A stretch of DNA of 64,000 nucleotides from Bidens hawaiensis (GCA_021521415.1 JAIQDT010000670.1:558001-622000), one strand, 5' to 3'; shown: positions 20,997-33,900, counted from the first letter of the stretch. Numbers and translations: made by a program. The notes: generated from the letters alone by a model not told the origin.

Positions 20997-23087
20997 TAAA
21001 CAATATATGGAGATTACGTATCCACGTGATTAATAAAAAGTGATACGCACCAAAAGTTTACTTTTTAAATCATCAAATGAAGAAATGAGGTTTCGCAATA
21101 TTATGTTTCGAATTCAATAAGCAATCAATATATTGAATTATAATTGGTGGGTATGGTGGCCGATTCATAAATTTGCTTAAAATAGTCTGTGTTCAATAAT
21201 CGGGAGTCTGTAATTATGTAAAAAATTCAGAGGCAATCGAAAAACGATAGCATAAGTAATCTATCTATATATATCTATATTATAAGATAAAAAAAGGCTT
21301 CGTTGTCATGTATAGTCTCCGTGTCTTTTCTCACCATTATTTTTTTTATCATGCCTCTCCATCTCTTATTAAATACTAATTATACAACATGTTTATGTTA
21401 ATATGACACCTATTTTTATAAACTTTAAAATCTAATAATGTAACATTTGTTTTAAATCAAATAGTAGTTGAAGATAAATTACATTAAATAATAATTAATG
21501 TATTTTCAAAACCCGTATATATATACTAATTTTACATATATTTTAATTGTTTTTTAAACATTAGTACTTGTAATACATTATTTTACCTCTAAAATGAAAT
21601 TTTAGATTTAAAAACTTTCTTTACTAATAAAATAAATGTAAAAAATTATGCAGCCCACTAGGCCCCACACCTTATACCCCGTCCGCAATTGAATTATAAA
21701 TTATAATCTGAGGCTCATGATCATATTGTTTTTCCGGGTCATTCAATAATCAAGGGTCTGTAACAAAGAATCAAATGTGATCCTAAAAACAACGCAATTA
21801 ATATAAAAAGTAAGTCGGTTGACTCCACACATAATATACTCAATCCGTAATTGTATCGAAAGGTCCTATCAAACATAATCAATTCTACCTATAGTTCCTC
21901 ATTTCCCTATGATTTAAACCACAAACTAACGTATGGACGAATCAAATCGGTATCCAAAACTTCTGAATGCACAACTTTTGACTAGAGTAACTTTTGTTGT
22001 GAAGACCAATCCAACTAATAAACTTATATACGTCTAAAGGTCTACTCAATGCAATTAATTCATCCAGAAAATATCTCATTATCTTACAATGTAAACCACG
22101 AACTAACATATGATGAGGATCTATTTCTATCAAAACCTCGTGGACGAATCAAAACAGTTCGATCTACATCTAAAAACAACTTTGATAAATTCAATCCACA
22201 GCTTACGATCAGTGATGCCGGTATATAGAATATCAGTTATTAACTGTAACCGGTTATTGATCAAACTAATTCCTAACTAGCCGATAATAACCAATAAAAA
22301 TTAACCTACACTAAGCGTACTAGCCTACGTTTGGTTAATCGATACCAGTTAACTAATTTCTATGTGAATTTCCCTAACCCGTACCTAACCATCTGTTAGT
22401 AACCGGTTTCTCCTACACCGGTTATGATTTGTACTTACGAACATCATTCAAAACAGTAAAATCTAACAAACAACTCATTGACTGATTAACATCATAGACG
22501 CATAATTCCGATAATTAACAATGCAGGTATGATTATAACCTCATAATATGCTCATTCAGTTTAATAACTATAATTATCCAAAGCAGTTGAAGATCTAAAT
22601 CATCAATTCTAATCAAAGTATCAAACTCGTCGTCAATCGTCGAGAAAACGGTTATAACAACATCGATAGCACACAGTTACGTGTCATCAATCAAATCGTA
22701 ATATATGAAAACAGTTAAATGTAACCGGAGATCTGAATTCATACCTTTAATTTCACTACATTTAGATCACGAAATTAACCTAGCGCTTGCAGAAACGGAT
22801 AGAATTAGAAGCATGTACGTTTGAATTGATAACGATGACTGATAAGAACGTTGAAGGTAGGTGAGATATTATGTAGAGGATGTGTACGTATAGACTGGAC
22901 ACAGTTAGGAAGTGGAAGAATAATTGATTGATTAATTAATTAATTAATTAATTAAGTTAACAATAACAATGGAAGATTGAGATCCAGGTGCTACGTGGTA
23001 ACGAGAAGGCGCGCTTTATGGGATTGTGAATCTCTGTGGGACCCGCTTTTTTAGAATAAATATCTTATTTTTATTTTTTATATATAA
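20997..23087. other. intergenic between the two Helitrons
   Basis: AT-rich DNA with no supported gene. TCTATATTATAAGATAAAAA near 21277 looks like another Helitron 5' start, but no matching 3' end was found. A (TTAA)n run lies at 22925-22956. Confidence 0.5.
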
Positions 23088-23414
23088 CTAGTTTTTATCC
23101 CCCGTATTACGGGGGTTGTTTTATATTGTTTGTTCTAATATTTATTTAATTTTTTAATTTATATTTTTTTTATTATATGAAAGTTAATAATATACTTATT
23201 GTTTAATGATAAATTGTTTCAAAAATAAATGAGATGTTATAACCCGGTTTAAAAGCTATATAGTTTTGATGAGACCCAAGACCCGCTAATTTTTTTACTA
23301 TGAAATTAGTTTTTAAATTATAAATAATATTTATGAAAGTTAATAATATACATGGGTTTTGTGAGACCCATGACCCGCTTATTTTTTTTTACTCTAAAAT
23401 GGTTTTTTAATTTA

Positions 23415-23455
<41 letters not shown>

Positions 23456-23720
23456 TAAATAAGATATTAATTTTTAGTATATCCTATTTTATAGAATTTT
23501 TACATCAATAATTTGGTGAGAATAATTTTTAATTTAATGAGATGTTATAACTCGTTTAAAGAATATCCGGGTTTGGTAAGACTCATACCCATGAATTCGG
23601 GTCAAATGCATGAAAAGCCTCCATTTAAAAATCTAGCAAATCTGGTGACTCCAAAAAAAGGGGGAGCGACCACATCGCGACACGTAGGATTTTTATGTTT
23701 TCGTTTATATATATTATAGA
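23088..23720 (-). mobile_element. non-autonomous Helitron, copy 2
   Basis: On the minus strand the element starts TCTATAATATATATAAACG (ending at 23720, preceded by A). It ends with the hairpin CCCCGTAATACGGGGG, then ATAAAAACTAG (CTAG at 23088-23091) and T. It is homologous to copy 1 in opposite orientation. It contains an internal near-duplication (GAGACCCAAGACCCGCT / GAGACCCATGACCCGCT) and an AT microsatellite. Confidence 0.78.
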
Positions 23721-25427
23721 TAAAACCCTAGTTTAATTATTTTAACATTTAATTTATTTAATTTATGTGATTGCATATCTTACACTTGGGTAGATTTATT
23801 GTTTAATACAAGGAACATGCAAGTATTAATTCCGATTTGGTTTTGGCTACTTAGTTGCAAGACTTAATTGGTGAGAATAGTGTTTAGTAGGCTACATAAA
23901 CATAACTTATATTGATCGTGTGACTAATAGGACGATTCATGTACTTATACACACATCTTCCGGTCCTTAACTAAACTAACTAGAGTGTACTAAGCATGAT
24001 AGGGTGTGGTACTATAAATCGTTTGTTGAATCAACGCATAATCAAACACACCAAAACGAATAAAAATCTCATGCATAGGATGTTCAAATGCTTGAACATT
24101 ATATTAATATCATTCATGTAAGTAGGATTGTAACTTTTTAACAAGATGTTTAGTATAAATATTCGATTGGTTTTTTATATATACATAATTGTAACACTTT
24201 AGACAAATCTCATATCTTTCTGGTTTTGTCAATAGGAGAGATACTAGGCTATAAGAAATTTGATGCCTCAAATATCACTAACGTGTTTTGTGCGTATTGG
24301 CTATGGATCTACAAGAACTCCACATTGCTTAGGTGGAAGTAGCACCATGATGGTTGATCATTTGGGAGGTCTCCATCAGGGTAATGTACAAAAAAATAAT
24401 TCTATGAAATCCTTGTGGTCATAGCGGAAAATATTGGTGGTACAGATGACCAGATGTTACATTAATATACATTCATTAATTGATAAACTTTAAACACGAG
24501 TCATATCAAACGACACCAACAGGACATCTACAATAGTTTAACCAAAAAGAAACACAACCAAAAAATATCATAAAATAAATACCAACCCAATTGTCACAAT
24601 ACATAAACATTCATGTGTCGAAAACAAACATAAAGCATCAAAGTGAAACAATAAATCAAACCGTAATCCCACAGTTCTGGTGGGCTGCTTCTTTTAATAT
24701 AATGATAACATAATTCAGCCCAATTAGATATATATATATATATATATATAATATAATCTCTTTGTTGTGCTTCAAGCAAAAGCTCAAGGAGCCCATGCAA
24801 TTACGTCAACCCAAGTTGCAGTTAATTATCAGCCCACATTTTTATTAAAAAAAAAATCTTGGTTACTTTGTATTCTCATGTTCAATCGCCTTTCTTTGTT
24901 TTAGCTCTTCATTACCACAAATACCTCCATTTAGCTAAAGTAATAGTAATACTATATGTATCCTGAAAGCTTGATAAGGAGTTAAAGAATAAAGAGATAG
25001 CCGGATAACTTATTTGTAAACGGTCATTTTTATCGATCACCATTTTGTGCAATTACATGCAAAAAAAAAAAAAAAAAAAAATTATAACTGATTCGTGTGA
25101 GACAATTAAAACTGAATTCAAGGGTGGAAAAATAGAATTCAAGTTGAGTCACAAGAAACACACGCATTTTCATTTTTTGCAACATACATCATGACATTTT
25201 ACAATCTCACAAGTCATTTTTAATTTTCAGTATGTTAGTTCACGGGATCTCATCGTCTATAGCATGGCGATTCACGAAACATGAAGATTTTATGATCAAG
25301 CCCTTAAGCAGTTGACAATTGTCACAATCAAACATGTTTTAGATAAAGTAGGATTTTTTCGATGTAGATTTTTGAATAGCTTACTTAACAACCAAGAGAA
25401 ACTGATTTTTATATATTAAAATGAGTT
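23721..25427. other. intergenic, no gene seen
   Basis: AT-rich DNA with a TA run (about 24728-24750) and a poly(A) of about 20 (25062-25081). I found no coding or element structure that I can defend. Confidence 0.5.
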
Positions 25428-25432
25428 TGGAT

Positions 25433-27607
25433 TGTAACATCCCGGAATTTCCAAAATAATATTAATTAAATTATTTAATAATGGAGGGAAAGTTTACTCG
25501 GGTTAACGAGAAATAATTAAATAAAGTAGAAGTTGGTATGGGTCGGGCTAGTGTTGGTTAATGGATATGGGTTATGGACTTGGGTCATGAAGGAAAGAAG
25601 GATGAGACCATGGGCTTAAGCCCATGATCCATAATTATATAAGCCTAAATTACCCATTTATCATTCATTTACACATATTCCATACACCACCAAAACACAC
25701 ACTTAGCTCTCTCTCATCCTACCTTCTCTCTCTAGCCGAAATAGAAGAAGAATTGATTTCCGACCCGAGGTAATGATAGTATGATGTTGTTTATACTCAA
25801 ACCCGTTAGATCTAGTCGCGAAACGACGAGCCGACACCTTAAACCGTTAAAGTCACGAGATCCGGGTGGAATCGGGTATGAACCGGTCAAAAGATGAGCT
25901 TAGGGGTCACCCTAGCTCAGATCTGGATCAAACGGGACGAAAAACGGTGAAAAACAGTGTACAATGGGGTAAAACACGCTTTTCCGGCCACCGCCCGGTT
26001 TTCCGGCATGGCGGCGCCGGTACAAGGTATAGATGACAGAGAACATTCTCTGACATTATGACCTAACCCTAGGCGCGTGTGTAACGAATTCATTAAGGAA
26101 GAGTTAATTCGTTACGGGAATTAACAAATGAGCTCTCATTCGTTAGGCTGATTCGTCATGTTAATTCGTTAAAGAAGAGGTGACGAATTAGAATCAGTTC
26201 GTTAAGTAATTAGTTAACGGAGAATGAACTCCAATTCGTTAAGATGACCAGTTCGTTATAAGGCCCAATTCGTTAGGAGGACTGGTTCGCTACAAGGTCC
26301 AATTCGTCATGTTAAGATAACGAACCGGTGATTCGTTACTCACCATTCGCAATGTTAGGATAACGAATATGGTAACGAATTAGGCCATGAATCAGATAAC
26401 GAATTATGCTTAATTCGTTATAGCGAGCAAGTGGGCGAATTAGATAATAATTTAAAATCTTAATGGAAAATGTGATAAGACAGCTCGACCCCAGCCAGGG
26501 GCTCTGCCCCTTGGACCCTGCTAGGGGCTGCCGCCCCTAGACCCCGCTGCCAGGGGCGCTGCCCCCGAACCCCCGTCCGTTGAGGGTTGTAAATAGACTA
26601 AAAACGCGATATGGATAGTAATTGTGTATTTGTTATACAATTACTCGCGCACAGCTAAAGAAGGAGTAACTGTTAACCGAGTTCAGATGAGTTTCTAGCC
26701 CCATTCCTTGTTATGTTTTCGGGGCTGTGTGCATACTCGATGTGAAGTGTGAATACACTTACCTTAAGTGGTAAGTGTATTCTATAATGTTTGATGTGAA
26801 ATATTTATGTATGTTATGAATGGATGTCTGTTGGTGCGTGAACGATCTTCGGATATTGCACGCGTAGACAGGGAAGGTTAGTCGGTGTGCGAACGATCTT
26901 CGGATATTGCGCGTACCGTCATTCGGGAATGATCCCCAAGTGGTTATTAGTGTGTATGTATAAATGTTGTGATGTAACTTGATTATTATATGAATGACAT
27001 GATGATATAAAGTGTGTTGTAGACAAGTAGAAGTAGGGTGTGATAGAAGTGGCGAGGGTCTAGTAAGAGTGTTAGTGGCATGACGATAGTATGTGGTAGG
27101 GTAAGCCTATGTGTGACTTCGTTATTAAAGTGGCATGACGTATTGGTTATTAAAATGGCATAAAGTGGCATAAGTGGCTAAGCTGTATGGGTAATTAAGA
27201 GGCTAAGATGTAGGGGTAATTAAGTGGTTAAACGGTAGCAGGTTAGACAGTGGATTACATGTCTTCGGATACGCATATGTTGTGTGTAGTGGTTGTATGA
27301 CAAGTTGCCTTATTAACTAGAACTCACTCAGCGTAGCTGACTTTTAGTATGCATGCAGGTGAGCAGATTAAAGAACTAGCATGAGGATGGCACATGACAT
27401 GGATTGAACGGCTGACATCTGAAGACGGAAGAAATGGTGTTTAAAATATGATGTTTTAAGTTGGTTTTAAAGAAAAGATTTAATATTTTGTAACAAATGA
27501 TTTCAGTTAACGTTTCCGCGAAAGTTTTAATGAACTCTGATTTGTAAGAACTGTGTTCATGAGTAAATCCGACGCTAAAGTAGAGCTACCGGGTACGATG
27601 CCTTACA
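25433..27607. mobile_element. 2.2-kb solo LTR, probably of a gypsy-type element
   Basis: It begins TGTAACATCCCGGAATTTCC and ends ACGATGCCTTACA (TG...CA). It is flanked by a perfect 5-bp duplication TGGAT (25428-25432 and 27608-27612). No gag-pol sequence is present, so it is a solo LTR left by recombination. Inside are a TATATAAG promoter-like site near 25635, a dense degenerate array of AATTCGTTA motifs (26080-26450), a GC-rich palindromic stretch (26480-26580) and a pair of CGAACGATCTTCGGATATTG repeats near 26838-26907. The gypsy assignment rests on LTR length and terminal style only. Confidence 0.82.
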
Positions 27608-27616
27608 TGGATCCAA

Positions 27617-27786
27617 TACAAATGAAATTAACGTGCTAAACGTGATAATTAAGTAGAGTTTTTATAAATACAAGTAGAGTAATTATGTAATTACACTATG
27701 ATAATTACTCTATGATATAATTACATAAATACTCTACTTGTATATATAGTTACTCTACCGTTTAGCACATTAATTTTATTTGTACG
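27617..27786. mobile_element. foldback MITE next to the solo LTR
   Basis: The left arm (ACAAATGAAATTAACGTGCT, then AAACG) and the right arm (CGTTTAGCACATTAATTTTA, then TTTGTAC) are inverted copies of about 70 bp around a short loop near 27703. Arms include TACAAGTAGAGTAATTATGTA-type sequence. It lies five bases after the LTR target duplication. Confidence 0.7.
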
Positions 27787-29170
27787 TTAATCCTTTCATA
27801 TTAAAATAATATTATTCAAGATAATAAAATAATTGATGAAGTGTTTTAAAGGAAGAATCTTGGATCTATCAATAACTTCAAACGGATTCAAAAAGATGCA
27901 AAACACCATTTTGGGCTCCATGATTTTCAACTTACACAATTGAACACATCCGAGTTTATCAATAATATCATCAAATGAATTAAAGTGCAAAAATAAAAAA
28001 ACATTTTGCGCCCTTCACACATTCAGTGTACACAAATCGTCCCCTCTCACATATAAATGATCAACTTGAATACTCAGTTGACATGTTCTGACGATTTTTT
28101 CATGTCGTGCTCAGGTCGTGTTAGGAATTGTCGCCTCTATCCAAACCCACATGTAGAACAGACTTGAATTTGTGCTTCAATTAGCGGTGTGCATGAGTCG
28201 GTCTCGGGTTAAAATGAACCAAAAATTCCATTTTTTAGTTTTGAAGACTGTTCAGTTTTGTTTTTAGTTTTACGTATGAGTCTGATTCGGTTATGGATCA
28301 TTTTTAGTTTTACATTTTTGCTTAAATTGTTTGGGCTGAAAAAACTTCGTCCAAAACAATGAATTTAAGTTACTTACTTTTGGCCAAAAGCCCAAAAGTA
28401 TTCGCCGTCGACTTTCCAATTAGAATAATGAGCTTGAGCCGTAAATCCTAACAATATATATAGAGAAGTTCAATGTGGCTCGGTTTGGTTTAGAACGAAG
28501 CATAATTGAAACCAAACTGTAATTTTCCTTCTTAAAACATAAATAAATTTGAACTTCTCGTTATTGGTTTCATAGATTATGTTGGTTTTTCCAGTTTGGT
28601 TTTATTAATTGTATTGATTACGTTAACTTAATTGGTTTTCTCTCGGTTCTAGTCCAACACATAACATAAACAACATTTATGGTTTATATCAATTTTGGAG
28701 TTGAATAAATCAATATGTAACACAAATAAAATGGAAAATGATACACATGGGACCCTACTCAAGTTTCCTAAAATCTTTATTTGTGAATGATATTTTCTAA
28801 CACCTTAAGAAAGATCCAACATGCACAGTTGCACATATTATCTTTAGGGGGTTAATTGAAAGTTCTATGAAAAATAAAGGGCCTTTATTGACCAATATTA
28901 TAAGTCGTTAAACAAATATCAAAGCAAATGTGGGCCCACCACCGATGGCCCACTTTTCGGAAGTTTCTCTTTATTCAGCATCACGCACTCTATTTCCGTG
29001 CCTTTCAAACGTGCATGCTTGAGAATACGCCACGTGGCGGATCGTTTTTTCCTTTAATCATGTAAAAGTTACACTAATTACTTTGTCAAAAATGAAAAAA
29101 AGAAAACTAATTACCCTTGATTTGGGTATGATAATCCCTAGACTTATTAAAAAATAAAACAATAGGATTC
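27787..29170. other. intergenic with simple repeats
   Basis: Contains a cryptically simple GGTTTGGTTT/TTCGGTT zone (28190-28640). A GCCACGTGGCGG motif (29030) has a G-box core, but no gene is adjacent. Confidence 0.45.
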
Positions 29171-29500
29171 TTTTTTTTTAACGGCTAACGAATTCTCTAA
29201 ATGAGTTACTGGCTAAATTCATTACATAGGGATACATTCGTATTTTGATCCGGTAAAAACTTTCACCTAATGCCAACACCCGTGAACACTCGCCCAAGGC
29301 ACAACGATGCGTGAGATAAAATAAATTCAGCTCAAGAATCCAACTAATGAATGCCACATATTTGCCTAATCTCTCATCACTACGCTGGTGCCACACTGCC
29401 ACTAAAACTAAATGTCGGATGTAGGAATCGAACATTGGTCACATAAAACACCAAACATCTTTCTTATCACTCCACCACAAACTCATTGACAACATAACAA
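29171..29500 (-). mobile_element. tRNA-derived SINE
   Basis: On the minus strand, an A-box-like TGGTGGAGTGATAAG is followed after about 35 bases by a B-box-like GTTCGATTCC. The 3' end is an A-run (T-run at 29171-29178 on plus). GATTCT occurs at both outer edges within an AACAA...GATTCT context, a partly decayed target duplication. The promoter layout is that of pol III SINEs. Confidence 0.6.
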
Positions 29501-30130
29501 GATTCTAAATACGTTGCAATGGAGTATTATATATTTTTTTCACAAATCCTGAATTCTTCACATATTAAAAAAAAGTTATAAGTATAACATACTTCTTATA
29601 TATAGTGACTTATGCTGTTAAAAAATTAAGGGATATTTATCATATATCCTTATGATTTTTTACATTGTATTTCAGTGTATCAGAACACTTTTAATCGTTT
29701 GTTGTCTACACATAATGACTTGATATATTGAATACTTCTTGCATAGCGACATAATAGAAAGTTTCATTTAATTAATCACTAAGGGCATGCTCGGTCCATC
29801 AAATTTATCGTAACTGAAACATGTATTCAATATTTTAATGTGTTTAGTTTGTGGTGGCAGAGGTGCAAAGTTGGTGGCAGTAGCAGTGTGACAACAGTGG
29901 CAGCGACTGATATATGGTGGATGCAGTTTACAGATCTTTATGATTGTTTTGTCACTTAAATGCATTACAAACTCAAAATCCTTCAATGAATTCTAGAATC
30001 CTTGAATTTTAGATCCTTTAATCATTTTTTAGTTTCAACTTAAATTATTTTTATAAATTGCAATCCTTAGCAAAAAAATAAAATAAAATTACGAACCAAC
30101 CTATTCTTTCTATACTTATGAGTAGGCTAG
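29501..30130. other. intergenic, no gene seen
   Basis: AT-rich DNA between the SINE and the Cassandra-type LTR. No structure recognised. Confidence 0.45.
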
Positions 30131-30135
30131 TTTGC

Positions 30136-30397
30136 TGTAACATCATGCGAATCACACATCAACCGTGAAGAGAGATTCTTGGTTCGTAAGTAAATGCTCC
30201 ACCTCTTAAATCACAACGCGTATTGGGCTTAATTCTAGCGGACGAGAGGAGAGCTCTAATGTGAAGCATGCTCAGTTGGAAGTAGTAGCAGAATAGATGA
30301 CCTCCTGCGAAGTCTCACCCGAGCAACCAAAAAAACCCGCGTGAGCTCTTCGTAGGCAAAACAGATAATATTGGTTGTGCGAGGGCCGAGTGTTACA
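30136..30397 (+). mobile_element. Cassandra-type TRIM solo LTR carrying 5S rRNA-like sequence
   Basis: It starts TGTAACATCATGCG and ends GAGTGTTACA. A perfect 5-bp duplication TTTGC lies on both sides (30131-30135 and 30398-30402). The middle resembles the 3' half of plant 5S rRNA: GTGAAGCATGCTCAG for GTTAAGCGTGCTTGG, GATGACCTCCTGCGAAGTCT for GGTGACCTCCTGGGAAGTCC. The tail (AAACAGATAATATTGG...GTGTTACA) is also as I recall for Cassandra LTRs. There is only one LTR and no internal domain. Confidence 0.82.
30236..30330 (+). pseudogene. 5S rRNA-derived segment within the Cassandra LTR
   Basis: The region covering the internal pol III promoter of 5S rRNA is still recognisable but diverged at several positions. 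It is part of the retrotransposon LTR, not a 5S rDNA gene. There is no array. Confidence 0.7.
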
Positions 30398-30724
30398 TTT
30401 GCCGTTAAAAAAGAAAAGAAAAACCCGACCAATTCCTTAATATTGAGGAGCTTTACTACTCAGCTTCATGGACCATTTTGGAGCTATCTTAAACACGAAG
30501 GTGTCCTCCATCAATCAACATAACTAAAAGGACCTCCATCCTTCCTAATAAAATAATAATAATATTAACTAATATTAAAAAAAATATTAATATTTGAAAG
30601 TCCCCTAACCAGCAGTTAACCGCATTGTACATCAAGTAAGCTTTTCAACCTCCATCACTCATCTCTCGTTTCCAGATATTATTATACACTTTTGCATTGC
30701 AGATCCCTATAACTCTCATCACAG

Positions 30725-30944
30725 GTACCAATTTCAGATCTAATTCTTCTATTTCACACTCATTCATCCTTTTCATCTCAATTTCCTGCATAATTTGATG
30801 CTATTCTCGATTAATCAGTGTACGTGCATCAATTAAACTTATACTCTTTGTATGTATGTGTGATTGTCCGACTGTTATAAAGTTATAATAACTGATTAAC
30901 TGAATAACTGATTCTTAGCTCTGTGATTAGGTTTTGTTAAACAG
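30725..30944 (+). other. intron in the GWD1 5' leader
   Basis: CACAG|GTACCAA (donor at 30725) and GTTAAACAG|TGAG (acceptor ending 30944) frame a plausible 5'-UTR intron before the start codon. The transcription start was not located; 30403-30700 shows no obvious TATA box. Transcript data would be needed to confirm. Confidence 0.45.
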
Positions 30945-30976
30945 TGAGAATATTGAATCTATTGAAGGGATAGAAT

Positions 30977-33900
30977 ATGAGCATGAGCAATTCAATAGGA
31001 CACAGTTTGCTTCAATCCACGGTTATTTTAAAGCATCAAAGTCAAAGAGATTCCTCTACGTGCATTGCCGGAAATACTTTGGTTCAAGCTCAAGCGACTT
31101 CGCGGAAACGGAACTCATCGTCTTCTTCGTTTGCTTTCACCTATTTATTAGCCAGCGGTTTCCGTGGTGGTAGATTAGCTGTCAGGAGATCGCGATCGCA
31201 GACGAAGCGTTTGGTTTCCGGTATTGTTCAAGCGGTTTTAGCTACTGATCCGACTTCCGAGGTACTTCTGAATGAAATATATATAAGATGATATTGAGAT
31301 ATTGGTAATTTTAATATCATGCTGAATTTATATATATCTCCTACCATTAACAAATTAACCTATTGCAACTTACAAAACATTAACAATTGTAGCAAGTAGG
31401 AACTGATTAAAACTTAAAACACTAACATAAAACACTAATAATTGACAATTAAGACTTAAAAACTGATATTGGGAAAATCAGTGATATGTCAGTCAAATAT
31501 TGGTCAATATCGTTGATATTACTGGTACTGATATTCTGACCGATATTCTGCTAGAGGTCCGATAACCGCTATAGAATCGATTGACTGTAAGGGTACCACT
31601 GAAAATACCGAAAACGATGGTACCAATACCGAAAACATGAAAAATGAGGTTTGGTAATGGTACCGATTGTGTTCGGTATGGAACCGGTATACGGTAAAAG
31701 ATGTTCATCCATACTTTTATGTCATTTAATTATCAATTCGGGGATTTTGATATGACTGACAAGTTACATGTTCTGGAGTGGATTATGACTGTAGATTATG
31801 GCAATTGTGTGTTATTATCTCTTTTTTTTTTAAATTAGGATGATAAATTCATGCTTATCTTTTGATTGTTTGTGTTTATGAAGGAATTAAAGATAAACAA
31901 AGAGAGTATGTATTTTGAAATTTAGATGTGATGCCAAAGGGCACTGGTGGGCTAATATCTAGGGGTTATCTTTTGATCATAGGTTTTGCATGCGTTTTAC
32001 ATAATGAATATGCTGCTATAGATGAAAAGGTTCTAAAAGTATTGTGATATGTGATTTATTGTCCAATAATTGGCCATTCTGGCTCAGAAAAGGGAATACT
32101 GTGAGCACATGCACCTAGTAAAGTGATTTGTTAGAAGTGTGTCCTTCACTGCTTGCAGATAAATAAACTATTGATATTCTGAGGACTTTTGTAAAACTTA
32201 ACATTGTTTACATAAAGTATTAGATGTACAAAAGCAGCCTACATTTTCTTTATGGTAACTTATAGAAGACTCACACTTGTTTCCCTTGGACATAGCAGTT
32301 TCATGTGAAGGGATCAAACATCAGGATTAAATATATACTCAAGTACTCATCAACCATCATGAAATCTGACATGTAGAAGTCAGGATTTCCCACAAAAGAT
32401 ATATAATTTAAATACAACCTTTGTTATTGATTGGACGAGATGCATTTCTGATTTTGCTACAAAACAACTGGTTATGTGTTGTAGTTAGGTCACTTAAGGA
32501 GATTAAACATTTTGGATTGTTAACTCTGTAGGATGATTTCAAAGTAGTAATCCATACATGACAATAACCTACCTTGAACCAGCTAATCAGCTATAAACTA
32601 TGCCCAATGATTCTTTTAGTCTTAGTGAGCAATACCTTTTTGGATTTAGCCTCTGAGATTCCTGTTATGTGTCTCAGTGTCCAAACAGTCCTCCATTGAG
32701 CAGGTTATTTGAGTAAAAACCTTATGAACAACTACTATTCACTGACATATTTTGTCGCATGACTGATAAACAGTAAAGAAATTCGGGTTTATGGTTTAAT
32801 TGAATATTTTCTTTTTCCTTGTAGCAGCTAGGAGAAAGGTACAATCTGGGAGGAGATATTGAGATGCAGGTATCTATGGAATAAACTATGAGATGACAAT
32901 TTGGTTACTTAATTATAAACCTCAGTAGAATTTTATGCACTAAAAAATCTGTACATCTTTTTGTTTACAGGTCGATGTTAAAGTCTCTTCTATTCCAGTG
33001 GTTGAGATTCAGCTCACTAACACTTCTGGCAATCTATATCTACATTGGGGTGGGGTAAAAAATATAAAAGAGTAAGATGTGGCTCATGAATGTGTCTGTG
33101 ATGCTAATTCTACTAGATATAGATTTTATTTACATCCTGTCAATATTTTATTTTTATCTTTCATGTCTCCAGGAAATGGGTACTTCCCGGTCGTCGTCCT
33201 GAAGGGACTAAAGTATACAAGGACAGGGCTCTTAGAACTCCCTTTGTAAAAGTAAGCTACAATTAAACATTAAATTCTAGAGGTACCAGAATGGACGGTC
33301 GAAACACAAGTTTGTGACAAAACCGTTACTTTTTTTATGTACAAGCCAAATGGGTTGGTCGGGCCAGTTATTGAACTAATAAGAATATTGTTTAAGTAGA
33401 ACGATTTAGGACATTGTAGGCATTTGGTTGCACTTTAGGCGAATTTTGACCCGTTTAACCCCTTTGACATGTTTCAATTTTTAGCTAGTTTTCTACATTT
33501 GACTCATTATTTAACAAAATACAACCTGAATTGACCATTTTCATATAAATGGTTTGACTTTGACAATTGACACTTCTATTAACTTTAAATTGGTGACTTG
33601 CCAATATACAAGATAATGCATGAGGAAAAATATAATGCATGAGGAAAAATTTTCATATGTGGGTATTAACACCAATGATTTATTCCTATTCATCTTTTCC
33701 TCCTAGTCTGGATCCAATTCATCTGTGAAAGTAGAAGTTGATGATCCTTCACTCCAAGCTCTTGAGTTCCTAATAGTAGATGAAGGGAAAAATAAATGGT
33801 AAGGCTATATTTTTTAGGCTTGTTGGTGTTGAAGTGTACATTCAGTTTTACATTAAATGACCCCGCCCTACTTCATTTAGGTACAAAAATAATGGTCAAA

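Noticed and set aside
21277..22100. A further Helitron starting TCTATATTATAAG
   Set aside because: The 5' end is suggestive, but I found no hairpin plus CTRR end for it.
20188..23719. Similar ORFs at 20188-20433 (minus) and 23513-23719 (plus)
   Set aside because: They lie in two copies of one Helitron. The N-terminal Met run is the (CAT)n tail of a retroposon. No sign of a real protein.
28930..29040. A promoter with G-box GCCACGTGGC
   Set aside because: No gene start lies nearby on either strand.
30236..30330. A 5S rRNA gene
   Set aside because: It is diverged, lacks a complete 5' half and lies within TG...CA LTR ends with a target duplication.
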